From: Chryseobacterium contaminans
Lineage (GTDB): Bacteria > Bacteroidota > Bacteroidia > Flavobacteriales > Weeksellaceae
Length of the DNA stretch: 64,000 nt
NCBI RefSeq assembly: GCF_001684955.1
Contig: NZ_MAYF01000334.1
Span: 1-64,000, forward strand
Direction of reading: 5' to 3'
The notes below the pieces were generated by a model. It did not search any database, was not told where the DNA came from, and saw only the letters and a list, made by a program, of their open reading frames with translations. The position numbers and the translations under genes are program-made. This document shows, piece by piece, positions 25,703 to 34,139 of this stretch (the stretch's first letter is position 1; each line of letters opens with the position of its first letter).

Positions 25703-27067
25703 TTATTTGTTTCCAAGGTAAAAGTTGATTCCCAATGCAAAGCGTAAGGCCTGATCTTTTCTTTTTCCGTTCACAAGCCCTTCCCAATTGTCTTTAAAGC
25801 CAAGATCGTATTGTGTAGAAGCTCTCAGTGAGAAATGATGATCAATCATATATTCAAGCCCACCCCCAACTTGTGCTTTGTACTGAGGCTTATATTTAGA
25901 GTAGAATGCTCCTGCCCCGCCATAGATGTATGGACTGAATCTGTATTTAGGGAAAAGAAGATATTCAACATTCACTTCAGGGCCAAAGTAGTTTCTTTTT
26001 ACAATATTTTCATTTTCGAGGGTAAAATAGTTTCCATTAACCTCTACATTAAAATTAGGAGTAAGAAAATATTTAACACCTACTTTTCCACCGATATTCA
26101 TTTTAGGATTCACATAATCATCTTTCACCTTCTGAGCTTCCACGTTGGCAAATACAGAAACTTTCTGTCTGTAATAATCGGGATATCTGTTTCCGATCAC
26201 TCTTCCGGTATTATTTTCCTGTTCTTTATTGTATTCTTTAATCAGTGGCTGATAAGCTGTTGTATCATCTATAGCTTTCCCCCATATTTTATCCTGAATT
26301 CCTTCTACAATAAGTGATTTTACCGCTTTTTCAATAGCTTCGGTTACGGCTAATTGAACAGGCTCATTTTGCGTTAATCCTACTTCAGCTTCCAACAGTC
26401 TTTCTGTATCTATATATCTGAAAAAACTGCCATTTACACTGGTTGAAAGAATGGTTTTGGAAGTATAGACCGTTTTGAGGATCTCTCCGTTAAGTGTGGA
26501 AACAGCGCGAAGATAAATGGTAATTCTGTCCTGACGGTATTGGGTGGATGCTCCAATTCCGAAGTAACGGGCTCCAAGGCCTCCTGTAAGAATATTACTG
26601 TCATAGGAAATGACTCCTCCTTCCAGAAGAATTCCGGCGTATAGAAGCGGAGGAAGTGACTGAGTGTTTTTATCAGCATCTTTTATATATTCCTGACGTG
26701 TGGAACGGATGATTTGCCTTTCATTAAGCAGGTTAGCTATATTTTCTCTTTCAATAGGAATAAACCAGCGGCTGTCTTCAAGCGCTTTGATAAGAATGGT
26801 AGTAGTTCCCTGTGGCACCGCAGTACTCCAGTTATTGCCATTTTCGGAAGGTTTATATTGACCGGTCTGGTCTCTGAATTTATAAACTCCTACAACTATT
26901 TTTTCTTTAGGTAAAGGAAGTTTCTTCAATTCTGCTGTGGAAGCGGTTACCTCTCCCATCGTTGGCTTTTCGGGATCCGAAGGTAAGCCGAATATTGAAC
27001 TACAAGCCTGTAAGATACATAGCAGAAAACTACAGAAAAAGATTCTGGTGTAAGTGTAAGTTCTCAT
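25703..27067 (-). CDS. csgG: Curli secretion channel CsgG fused to a C-terminal beta-barrel domain
   Basis: A 454-residue lipoprotein (signal ending ILQACSS, Cys22). Residues 30-275 are CsgG: VVGVYKFRDQTGQYK, the FIPIERENIANLLNERQI stretch, LEGGVISYDSN and GARYFGIG. CsgG forms the nonameric pore in the outer membrane through which curlin subunits pass. From about 300 there is an extra part of about 150 residues with alternating strands and a final LRFALGINFYLGNK, which looks like an outer-membrane beta-barrel of the OmpA/porin-like kind. E. coli CsgG ends before this. The gene sits between csgF and the PD40 lipoprotein. Confidence 0.88.
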   Translation of the reverse strand: MRTYTYTRIFFCSFLLCILQACSSIFGLPSDPEKPTMGEVTASTAELKKLPLPKEKIVVGVYKFRDQTGQYKPSENGNNWSTAVPQGTTTILIKALEDSRWFIPIERENIANLLNERQIIRSTRQEYIKDADKNTQSLPPLLYAGILLEGGVISYDSNILTGGLGARYFGIGASTQYRQDRITIYLRAVSTLNGEILKTVYTSKTILSTSVNGSFFRYIDTERLLEAEVGLTQNEPVQLAVTEAIEKAVKSLIVEGIQDKIWGKAIDDTTAYQPLIKEYNKEQENNTGRVIGNRYPDYYRQKVSVFANVEAQKVKDDYVNPKMNIGGKVGVKYFLTPNFNVEVNGNYFTLENENIVKRNYFGPEVNVEYLLFPKYRFSPYIYGGAGAFYSKYKPQYKAQVGGGLEYMIDHHFSLRASTQYDLGFKDNWEGLVNGKRKDQALRFALGINFYLGNK

Positions 27068-27093
27068 GATAAGTTTGGTTTTAAGTTTCTTTG

Positions 27094-27504
27094 TTATTTT
27101 GGAATTACGATCTCGGACTGATCGCCTGTACCGGTATCCAAAATATTAATCAAAAGTCCCTGATTGGTATTGGTGATCTGTAGATAAAGTGAACCGAAAA
27201 GATAATTCCCCGGTTTTATATTACCATTACCAAACTGGTCTTCAAAAAGTTTTCTTGAAAGTTCACTAAGGATTTGTCTGTTCAGACTCTGGGTGAAGCT
27301 ATCAAGAGAATTCATACGGTCAAGCAGATTAGTATAATCATTTTTTTCATCAAACGGATTCTGTGCATTGGCTGAGCTCAAAAGCCACTGATAATTAAAG
27401 GTATCTCCTCCAAATGCTGGATTAATCGGCTTATAAACGAGTTGCTGAGATTTCCCCTGGAAAATACCCACAATAAAAATCAAAATAATAACAAAAGTTT
27501 TCAT
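27094..27504 (-). CDS. csgF: Curli assembly protein CsgF
   Basis: A 136-residue exported protein. After the signal peptide (cleaved near GKSQQ) it begins QLVYKPINPAFGGDTFNYQW, which is the conserved CsgF N-terminus (usually N-P-x-F-G-G-N) that plugs into the CsgG pore. The C-terminal part is helical with a final strand. CsgF sits at the extracellular side of CsgG and positions the nucleator. It lies between csgE and csgG. Confidence 0.92.
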   Translation of the reverse strand: MKTFVIILIFIVGIFQGKSQQLVYKPINPAFGGDTFNYQWLLSSANAQNPFDEKNDYTNLLDRMNSLDSFTQSLNRQILSELSRKLFEDQFGNGNIKPGNYLFGSLYLQITNTNQGLLINILDTGTGDQSEIVIPK

Positions 27505-27515
27505 AGTGGACGTTT

Positions 27516-28250
27516 TTAATAGATAAATTCATTTTTTATAAGGTTTTTCTTTGCTGCAAATTCCTTGATATATTTCAGGCTTACAGCTAGTTGTTCTTTT
27601 AAATAATCTTCTCCGGGATTGGTCATAAAGCTGTAGATGATCTTATCTTCCATCTGAATATTGATCTGACCGCTTGTTCCGCGAAGAGGAAGTTCAGAAA
27701 TAGTAATAGCACTGCTGCTTTTATCCGGAAGCTGGCTGTATTGGATATAAAACATATCGTAAAAGTCTTTTCCAACCTTGGTTTTGGTTTCATCAATAGT
27801 AAGCCCCTTAAGTTCATAAACCGCATCAGCCTCTGCCTTAGCTGCCTTTTTTTTAAAAAGGTCACTATTAAGTTCTAAGCTGTCTTTGGCTACCAATGTT
27901 TTAAATTGTTCGTCTCTGATGTAAAGAAAGGCTTTCAAAGCATCTTTTGGTTCAAGATTTACACTGATCTCAGATAATATCTTTACTTCGTTTGGATTTA
28001 CAGAAAATTTACCACTTTGCTGATTGTTGGAAAGGTTTCCTCCATTTCCTTTTTTTATTGATATTAAAAGATAGTTCAGTTCTTTATAGATGGCTGTATT
28101 ATTAACTACTACTGCTTTTATCCTGATCTGATTTTCCAGTGTAGCGCTCTCAATTCTTGCAGTTACTTTTTTATCTTCCTGCCCATAAGCCATCATAGAC
28201 AGGAAGAAAAAAAAAGTATTCAAACTCAGGATAGATAAAAGTTTCATCAT
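27516..28250 (-). CDS. csgE: CsgE with an N-terminal CsgH-like domain
   Basis: A 244-residue exported protein, about twice the length of E. coli CsgE. After the signal (ends MAYGQ) residues 25-115 resemble CsgH/CsgC: ARIESATLENQIRIKAVVVN, YLLISIKKGNGGNLSNNQQS and a GKFSVNPNE turn. CsgH-like proteins block premature amyloid formation in the periplasm. Residues 135-244 are CsgE: GLTIDETKTKVGKDFYDMFY, ISELPLRGTSGQINIQMEDK and DYLKEQLAVSLKYI. CsgE caps CsgG from the periplasm and hands over subunits. A fused chaperone-cap would couple amyloid inhibition with delivery; this is inference from the domain order. Confidence 0.85.
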   Translation of the reverse strand: MMKLLSILSLNTFFFFLSMMAYGQEDKKVTARIESATLENQIRIKAVVVNNTAIYKELNYLLISIKKGNGGNLSNNQQSGKFSVNPNEVKILSEISVNLEPKDALKAFLYIRDEQFKTLVAKDSLELNSDLFKKKAAKAEADAVYELKGLTIDETKTKVGKDFYDMFYIQYSQLPDKSSSAITISELPLRGTSGQINIQMEDKIIYSFMTNPGEDYLKEQLAVSLKYIKEFAAKKNLIKNEFIY

Positions 28251-28257
28251 TTGTGAT

Positions 28258-28656
28258 TTAATAATTTCTCATGAAAACGGTTCTGTTATCTCCCTTTACA
28301 TTGATCTGAATACCGTCTGAAATGCTGTTGCTTCCCGTAACATCAATGATATTATTACTTCCTTGCGTAATAATAGCAGCCTTGGTTTCCTTATCTGCGA
28401 ATGAATTGATAAAATAAAGAGCGTTATAGTCTCCAAGTTGCTTTACAGTAATAATGGTTCTGTTATTAAGAGAAAGTTCAGTATTATTATAGTCACCCAT
28501 CTGAATAATATCGGAGTAACCGGCATTCATCTCCATATTCTGTCTGTTGATAAGATTTAAGATTGTATTACTGTTAACCTTATCCCAGTCAATTTTCTGA
28601 GCCTGCAGTGGCAATACCATACAAAGAGCGAAAACACTCCATCTTAAAGTAAACAT
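28258..28656 (-). CDS. csgB: Curlin-like nucleator, CsgB
   Basis: A 132-residue exported protein. After the signal (ends LPLQAQ) come several imperfect curlin repeats: SDIIQMGDYNNTELSL, ITVKQLGDYNALYFI, AAIITQGSNNIIDVTG and IQINVKGDNRTVFM. It has fewer and less regular repeats than the next gene upstream, and a non-repeat N-terminal part. This fits a minor subunit that nucleates the major curlin on the cell surface. The short gap of seven bases to csgE places it in the operon. Confidence 0.8.
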   Translation of the reverse strand: MFTLRWSVFALCMVLPLQAQKIDWDKVNSNTILNLINRQNMEMNAGYSDIIQMGDYNNTELSLNNRTIITVKQLGDYNALYFINSFADKETKAAIITQGSNNIIDVTGSNSISDGIQINVKGDNRTVFMRNY

Positions 28657-28765
28657 GGCATTGATATTTAAATTAAAAACTAGACTATTAGAGAATGGAA
28701 GAAAATGTTCCTTTAAAATCCGGACCTTAAATCATAATTTTTCAGATAACATTTACTTTTTATAA

Positions 28766-28799
28766 AAAGGAGAAACCAACAATCTTTAGCTTCTCCTTT
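28766..28799 (-). terminator. Hairpin after csgA
   Basis: Arms AAAGGAGAA (28766-28774) and TTCTCCTTT (28791-28799), with T-run on the minus-strand transcript. Partial termination here would give more csgA than csgB-csgG mRNA. Confidence 0.65.
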
Positions 28800-28829
28800 C
28801 AATTTTAAAGATTGCAGTATAAAAAGGAC

Positions 28830-29648
28830 TTAGTTAGATTGATTGACAACCATAGAGTTTCCGTTACCTATCTGAGTTCCAAGATGAAAATGGGAATCAC
28901 CTGACTGAGTTACCCAGCTGAAGTTACCATTACCCAACTGAAAATCAACCGCTGTGTTAGAATCTCCTAATTGAACTTGAAATAATTCATTTGCACTACC
29001 CACCTGTAATCCTACAGCAGTATTATCATTACCAATCTGTGCTGCAATTGCTAAATTACCACTACCCAATTGAGTATGATTAGCACTGTTATCATTACCA
29101 GCCTGATATTGAACAAGCATATTATTAGCACCTAACTGAATACCATCAGCTTCGTTTCTTCTACCTGTCTGGATCTGATAAGCCATGTTTCCACTACCTA
29201 CCTGAACGGCTGAAGCATCATTTCTTCTACCATCCTGATATTGGAATACACCGTTACCCAAGCCTATTTGCACAGAAGAAGCATCATTTCTTCTTCCAAG
29301 TTGGGTTTGTTCAGTTGAATTAAAAAGACCAAACTGCCAGGTTGAAGCGTTATTTCTATTACCTGTCTGGCTCACATCATTTGAGTTTCCGATACCGATT
29401 TGATCTACATCTATTGAGTTTCTGTTTCCATTACTCACTGCTGTATTCATATTGATGACACCTATCTGATCAATATCTGCAGTATTACGGTTCCCAGTCT
29501 GTGTTAGAGAGTTCATGTTCAAAAGACCTGTTTGGTCTACAGTAGCTACGTTCAAGTTTCCAATTTGGGTAGTCACATCAATATTAGACTGAGCAAACCC
29601 GAAACTCATGGCCATTAGTGTAAACACACCTGTAAGTAAATTTTTCAT
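28830..29648 (-). CDS. csgA: Major curlin subunit CsgA
   Basis: A 272-residue exported protein (signal ends SFGFAQ). Nearly all the mature part is made of 11-residue half-repeats of the form xxQxGxxNxxx, such as VDQTGLLNMNS and QTQLGRRNDAS. I count about 21 without an insertion, so the protein is about ten 22-residue strand-loop-strand units, against five in E. coli CsgA. The repeated Gln and Asn build the amyloid ladder. The RRNDAS/RRNEAD units in the middle carry charge, unlike the ends. It is the first gene of the operon, with its own promoter and hairpin. Confidence 0.9.
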   Translation of the reverse strand: MKNLLTGVFTLMAMSFGFAQSNIDVTTQIGNLNVATVDQTGLLNMNSLTQTGNRNTADIDQIGVINMNTAVSNGNRNSIDVDQIGIGNSNDVSQTGNRNNASTWQFGLFNSTEQTQLGRRNDASSVQIGLGNGVFQYQDGRRNDASAVQVGSGNMAYQIQTGRRNEADGIQLGANNMLVQYQAGNDNSANHTQLGSGNLAIAAQIGNDNTAVGLQVGSANELFQVQLGDSNTAVDFQLGNGNFSWVTQSGDSHFHLGTQIGNGNSMVVNQSN

Positions 29649-29679
29649 CTTAGTAAAAATTAATTGGTTAATAGTATGA

Positions 29680-29687
29680 CAAAGGTA
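29680..29687 (-). promoter_or_regulatory. -7 box of the curli operon
   Basis: Reads TACCTTTG on the minus strand, a match to TAnnTTTG, 32 bases before the csgA ATG. A TTTG lies 16 bases upstream (29704-29707), slightly close for a -33 element. Confidence 0.55.
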
Positions 29688-29819
29688 TATGCTACATCAA
29701 AATCAAAAACCACCATCAAAGTGTAAATTATAAAAGTCACTGTTTTTGGTTCTTAAGCTCACCATTTCTGGTATTTAAAGAATCACGGATTTCAGTTACG
29801 TAGAAATACGGCATACCGC

Positions 29820-29982
29820 ATGTGAATGATGAATGGTCAATTCGCTTCACTTATCAATTTTTATAGGGAACAAGCATTCACTATTAGCGTTTAAAGTTCA
29901 ATGTTTAAGATTGTCCTTTAAAAAATAATATCCAACAACCATTCACTATTCACTTACAAAGCAAAATTGACTATTGACTGCT
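29820..29982. repeat. Dispersed palindromic repeat, family C copy 2
   Basis: Within the 396-base gap between csgA and the Nudix gene. It has the same ends as 24054-24150 (GAATGGTCAATTCGCTTC and CAAAGCAAAATTGACTATTG) with a longer middle that itself repeats CATTCACTATT. Apart from this and the promoters, nothing else is seen in the gap. Confidence 0.55.
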
Positions 29983-30032
29983 CCTATTGGTTAATTAATG
30001 TTAAGGCTCTTATTTCTTCAGGAATATATTGT

Positions 30033-30040
30033 TAAATTTG
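30033..30040 (+). promoter_or_regulatory. -7 box directly before the Nudix gene
   Basis: TAAATTTG ends four bases before the ATG at 30045, so the transcript would start at or just before the start codon (leaderless). Confidence 0.45.
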
Positions 30041-30044
30041 AGCT

Positions 30045-30674
30045 ATGGAAAATTTTGGAAAAGATTTATTAAGGAAAATAAAAAGTGTAGAGCTTCCCGG
30101 CGAACCTGCCCATGGTATATTCTCTCCTCCTTACCGTCCCGTTTTTACATACGATGAAGTGCTTGCAAAAAACCCGAAGTTTGCCGCAGTGAATATCGTA
30201 TTATATCTGAAAAATAATGAATGGTATTTTCCTCTGATCCAAAGAACGATCAATGAGCACGACAGACACAGCGGGCAGATCTCATTACCTGGCGGAAAGC
30301 GTGAAGAAATGGATCAGGATTTTGCTGAGACCGCAGTTCGTGAAACTTCAGAAGAAATTGGAATTGATAAACACTATGTGAGAATTATCAGGGAAATGTC
30401 TCCCATCTATATCCCGCCAAGTAATTTCTACGTATATCCCTATATTTCATATACTAAAAAGAATCCGCTCTTTGTTCTCCAGCAGACTGAAGCTGTTGAG
30501 ACCATTGAGTTTCCGGTCACTTCTTTTTTAAACCTGTCAGATACTCCTGAAATTATGGCCCTCCCAAGTGCCGGTGGAAATGAAGTTCCTGTTATCAATT
30601 TCAACGGATACATTATCTGGGGTGCTACAGCAATGATATTAAGTGAATTCAGCCAGTTGTTGAAAAAAATGTAA
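30045..30674 (+). CDS. Nudix hydrolase, CoA pyrophosphatase (NudL) type
   Basis: A 209-residue protein. The NudL/UPF0035 signature HSGQISLPGGK (residues 75-85) runs into a Nudix box ending AVRETSEEIGI (97-107), with the metal-binding REx2EE glutamates in place. The family cleaves CoA and its derivatives into 4'-phosphopantetheine and 3',5'-ADP. The spacing inside the box follows the CoA-type rather than the classical one. The next gene, an acyltransferase, starts 27 bases later with its own -7 box. Confidence 0.85.
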   Translation: MENFGKDLLRKIKSVELPGEPAHGIFSPPYRPVFTYDEVLAKNPKFAAVNIVLYLKNNEWYFPLIQRTINEHDRHSGQISLPGGKREEMDQDFAETAVRETSEEIGIDKHYVRIIREMSPIYIPPSNFYVYPYISYTKKNPLFVLQQTEAVETIEFPVTSFLNLSDTPEIMALPSAGGNEVPVINFNGYIIWGATAMILSEFSQLLKKM

Positions 30675-30679
30675 CTTTG
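30672..30679 (+). promoter_or_regulatory. -7 box for the acyltransferase gene
   Basis: TAACTTTG overlapping the end of the Nudix gene, 22 bases before the ATG at 30702. Confidence 0.5.
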
Positions 30680-30701
30680 CACTACCGTGTTTAATTGAAA
30701 A

Positions 30702-31508
30702 ATGGCGAAGAAAAATATTTTCACCGATGCATTCGGAACACCTTATTTTTTAAAAAGGTTTATTATTTTTATTTTAGGAGTTGTATCCTACAGAAGATTC
30801 AACGGCTTTAATAAGTTGAAAATAACCGGAACAGAGCACCTTGTGGATCTTCCGGATTCCAATGTATTGTTTGTATCTAACCACCAGACCTATTTTGCAG
30901 ATGTAGCTGCAATGTATCATGCTTTCTGTGCCGTAAATAATGGATATTTAAATACGATTAAAAATCCGATCTACCTCTTGAACCCCAAGATTGATTTTTA
31001 TTACGTAGCAGCAGAAGAGACCATGAATAAAGGTATTCTTCCTAAAATTTTCAAGATTGCAGGAGCTGTAACTGTAAAAAGAACCTGGAGAGCAGAAGGA
31101 AAAAGTGTCAACAGAATGGTAGACATGAGTGAGGTAGATAATATTATGAAGGCACTGGACAATGGCTGGGTAGCAACCTTCCCTCAGGGAACCACATCTG
31201 CCTTTGCCCAGGGACGAAGAGGTACAGCCAAATTGGTAAAAAACCAACGCCCTATTGTAATCCCGATCAAGATCAATGGATTCAGAAGGGCTTTTGATAA
31301 AAAAGGACTCCGTGTAAAGGTAACCGGTGTAAAACCTACCATGGAATTCAAGGCTCCGCTGGATATTGATTATGATAATGAAAAAGCACCGGAAATCCTA
31401 TTGAAGATTATGACTGCCATTGAGCAAACGGAAGACTTCAATGTATTACACAATTATGATGAAGAACTTAAAGCTAAAAAGTTAGAACAAAAGGACTCAA
31501 ATAATTAA
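30702..31508 (+). CDS. 1-acyl-sn-glycerol-3-phosphate acyltransferase (PlsC family)
   Basis: A 268-residue membrane-bound acyltransferase. It has the catalytic motif NHQTYFAD (His61, Asp67), one residue longer between His and Asp than the classic HX4D, and a substrate-binding TFPQGTTSAF motif that stands for FPEGTRS. A hydrophobic N-terminal segment (residues 19-30) would anchor it in the inner membrane. It adds the second acyl chain to lysophosphatidate in phospholipid synthesis. The following lipoprotein and mpl lie 15 and 6 bases apart, so the group is an envelope operon. Confidence 0.85.
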   Translation: MAKKNIFTDAFGTPYFLKRFIIFILGVVSYRRFNGFNKLKITGTEHLVDLPDSNVLFVSNHQTYFADVAAMYHAFCAVNNGYLNTIKNPIYLLNPKIDFYYVAAEETMNKGILPKIFKIAGAVTVKRTWRAEGKSVNRMVDMSEVDNIMKALDNGWVATFPQGTTSAFAQGRRGTAKLVKNQRPIVIPIKINGFRRAFDKKGLRVKVTGVKPTMEFKAPLDIDYDNEKAPEILLKIMTAIEQTEDFNVLHNYDEELKAKKLEQKDSNN

Positions 31509-31523
31509 AGTAAAGTAAAAATT

Positions 31524-31961
31524 ATGAACAGAATAATCGGAATTTTATTCGCCATCATAGTATTTGTTTCGTGCAACAGCCAGAAAGTATATTCAGATTT
31601 CGACATCAGCTATTCGAAAAGTGGCGGCTTTGCTCCCGTATATGAAAATCTGCTTATCAAAGGAAATAATGTACACTACTCTTTTGAAGGCCAGGGAAAA
31701 AAATACAAACAGGATTTTAAAATCTCAAACGAAGATCTGAAAAAACTGGATCAGGTTCTTTCCCAGAATAATTTCAGAAGAATACAGGAAGACCACAAAA
31801 AATTATACGATAATATTTCTACGTCCATCAACATTAAAAAAGGACCTAATGAAGGCAGTAAATCAGATGCCAGTATGATTACTCCTAATTATCAGACTAA
31901 CTGGAATAACATTCTTGAGGCTTTCCAGCAGATCATTAATACTAATGTTAAAAAACAGTAA
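31524..31961 (+). CDS. Hypothetical lipoprotein in the plsC-mpl operon
   Basis: A 145-residue lipoprotein (signal ends VFVSC, Cys17). The mature part is small and mixed alpha/beta, with DISYSKSGGFAPVYENLLI and a helix near EDLKKLDQVLSQ. I do not know its family. It lies between plsC and mpl with very short gaps. A role in envelope upkeep is only a guess. Confidence 0.65.
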   Translation: MNRIIGILFAIIVFVSCNSQKVYSDFDISYSKSGGFAPVYENLLIKGNNVHYSFEGQGKKYKQDFKISNEDLKKLDQVLSQNNFRRIQEDHKKLYDNISTSINIKKGPNEGSKSDASMITPNYQTNWNNILEAFQQIINTNVKKQ

Positions 31962-31967
31962 ATACAA

Positions 31968-33305
31968 TTGAAAACCCACTTCATTGCCATTGGCGGAAGC
32001 GCCATGCACAATCTTGCCATCGCATTAAAAGATAAAGGATATCAGGTTACCGGTTCAGATGATGCTATTTTTGAACCATCAAAATCCAGATTGGAAAAAA
32101 AGGGAATATTACCTCAGGAAATGGGTTGGTTCCCGGAAAAAATCACTCCGGATATTGATGCTGTAATTCTTGGAATGCATGCTCACCAGGATAATCCTGA
32201 GCTGGCAAAAGCAAAGGAATTGGGGTTAAAGATATATTCTTATCCGGAATTTTTATACGAACAGTCGAAAGATAAAACAAGAGTGGTTATTGCCGGATCA
32301 CATGGGAAAACAACCATTACTTCAATGATTCTCCATGTTCTGAATTTCCATCAGAAAGATGTAGACTTTATGGTGGGCGCTCAACTGGAAGGCTTCGACT
32401 GTATGGTAAAACTTACTCAGGATAATGATTTTATGGTACTGGAAGGTGATGAATATCTTTCCTCTCCTATTGATCTGCGTTCCAAATTTTTATTATACCA
32501 GCCGAATATTGCTTTAATGAGCGGGATTGCCTGGGATCACATCAATGTTTTCAAAACATTTGATGATTATATTGAACAGTTCAGAAAGTTTGTAGCAAGT
32601 ATCACTCCTGGTGGCGTTTTAGTGTATAATGAAGAAGATCCGGAAGTAGTGAAAGTAGTGGAAAATGCTGAAAATTATTTCAGAAAAATCCCTTATAAAA
32701 CTCCTGAATATGAGATCAGCAACGGGAAAGTATATTTAAAAACTGAAATGGGAGATGTTCCGCTTTCTGTTTTTGGAGCACACAACCTGTTGAATATGGA
32801 AGGGGCAAGACACATCTGCCAACAACTGGGAATTATGGATGAGGATTTCTATGAAGCCATCATGAGCTTTAAAGGCGCATCAAAACGTCTTGAAAAAGTA
32901 GAAAGAGAAGATAAAGGAACATTGTATAAAGACTTTGCCCACGCTCCAAGTAAGGTAAAAGCTGCTGTAAAAGCATTTAAGGAACAGTTTAAAAACGAAA
33001 AGAAATACGGTTTCCTTGAACTTCACACCTATTCCAGCTTAAATCCGGCCTTTTTAGAGCAATATGACCATGCTATGGACGGACTGGATGAAGCTATCGT
33101 TTTCTATTCTGAAGATGCTTTAAAGATCAAAAGAATGGAACCTATCTCTCCGGAATTCATCAAGGAAAAATTTAAAAATGAAAACCTAAGAGTTTTCACC
33201 AATGCTGAAGATCTTCACGCTTACTGGAATACACTGGATAAAACCAATGGGGTTTATCTGATGATGAGCTCAGGAAACTTTGGCGGACTGGATTTAACAA
33301 AATAA
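31968..33305 (+). CDS. mpl: UDP-N-acetylmuramate: tripeptide ligase Mpl (MurC-like)
   Basis: A 445-residue Mur ligase. It has an N-terminal Rossmann part with FIAIGGSAMHNLAI, the ATP-binding loop GSHGKTT (residues 110-116) and a middle LEGDEY motif. It starts at TTG, six bases after the lipoprotein stop; I saw no ATG start that fits. Mpl reattaches the tripeptide L-Ala-gamma-D-Glu-meso-Dap to UDP-MurNAc for cell-wall recycling. MurC is the near alternative, but the early GGSAMHNLA and EMGWFPEKI stretches favour Mpl. A strong terminator follows. Confidence 0.85.
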   Translation: MKTHFIAIGGSAMHNLAIALKDKGYQVTGSDDAIFEPSKSRLEKKGILPQEMGWFPEKITPDIDAVILGMHAHQDNPELAKAKELGLKIYSYPEFLYEQSKDKTRVVIAGSHGKTTITSMILHVLNFHQKDVDFMVGAQLEGFDCMVKLTQDNDFMVLEGDEYLSSPIDLRSKFLLYQPNIALMSGIAWDHINVFKTFDDYIEQFRKFVASITPGGVLVYNEEDPEVVKVVENAENYFRKIPYKTPEYEISNGKVYLKTEMGDVPLSVFGAHNLLNMEGARHICQQLGIMDEDFYEAIMSFKGASKRLEKVEREDKGTLYKDFAHAPSKVKAAVKAFKEQFKNEKKYGFLELHTYSSLNPAFLEQYDHAMDGLDEAIVFYSEDALKIKRMEPISPEFIKEKFKNENLRVFTNAEDLHAYWNTLDKTNGVYLMMSSGNFGGLDLTK

Positions 33306-33307
33306 AC

Positions 33308-33338
33308 AAAAAGCTTCAGAAATAATCTGAAGCTTTTT
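33308..33338 (+). terminator. Terminator after mpl
   Basis: AAGCTTCAG (33311-33319) and CTGAAGCTT (33327-33335) pair perfectly, flanked by A and T runs. Confidence 0.85.
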
Positions 33339-33389
33339 TATTAGATATTTTTTCTATTTTTCACCAAAAGAACAGTTTGTAGTCTGCTA

Positions 33390-34001
33390 CTAATCATTCA
33401 ATTTTCTGTTGTGAGTTAATTCAATACTTTTGATGGATCCTATCGGCGCAATTTTTATCGTATTATTTCCTTTTGTCAGATAAATATAATACATACTGTT
33501 TGATCCTATTAGATATACCTGCTCAGAATTTTCATCACCATTATTTAATGTATAGTCATATTTAAGACTTTTTTCCTTTATCCTTTTTGTTAATGCCATT
33601 CCTTCACCCCAACCTATCCCTACAAAGAAAGACAATAGCATCATGGCTGTAAATCTTACAAACATATTGGTAAAATGATTTTCAACAGCCTCTTTGCTCA
33701 TATTTTCATGATCTTTAAGTGCTGCCATTTTCTGTGCCCATTTTTTATTTTTATTACTTTGTTTCGATAAATACGCTGGAAAAGCAAATGAGAACACAAT
33801 GATGATGATAAGCGCAATCAGTATAACCGGATGAGAAGTTAAAGTTGCAATCGGACTTATAAGGATGTCCATAATTGTTGAGTATTTTAGAATATTAATG
33901 CCTATCTGATAGTAGAAGACACTTTCTTTTAAAATTCCCATTACAACAAGAAATAGATAGCCGAACGGAAGTGATCTCTGAATTCCCTCTGAAAATTTCA
34001 T
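33390..34001 (-). CDS. Hypothetical membrane protein
   Basis: A 203-residue protein with three or four hydrophobic segments (about residues 12-30, 57-77 and 113-131), a basic cytoplasmic stretch KQSNKNKKWAQK and a C-terminal soluble tail of 65 residues with strands (VYLIGSNSMYYIYLTKG). I do not recognise it. It stands alone between mpl and the nitronate monooxygenase gene. Confidence 0.6.
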   Translation of the reverse strand: MKFSEGIQRSLPFGYLFLVVMGILKESVFYYQIGINILKYSTIMDILISPIATLTSHPVILIALIIIIVFSFAFPAYLSKQSNKNKKWAQKMAALKDHENMSKEAVENHFTNMFVRFTAMMLLSFFVGIGWGEGMALTKRIKEKSLKYDYTLNNGDENSEQVYLIGSNSMYYIYLTKGNNTIKIAPIGSIKSIELTHNRKLND

Positions 34002-34139
34002 TTTTTCGATGGTTTAGTTTTTTATATATAATCAAAAAAGATATTCCTGAAAGAAATTCATAAAAAAGCTTTCCGGTACATCAGAATAATACTGAGTTAC
34101 GAAAATATAAAATTACCGCCAGATTAAAAACATATTGAT

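Noticed and set aside
25835-26317. Plus-strand open frame of 160 codons opposite csgG
   Set aside because: Composition is that of reverse-complemented strands (runs of Phe, Ile and His); no start signal and no family.
28830-29648. Regular short repeats resembling a CRISPR or minisatellite array
   Set aside because: The periodicity is in the protein (11 residues), the DNA repeats are degenerate, and the frame is a full curlin gene.
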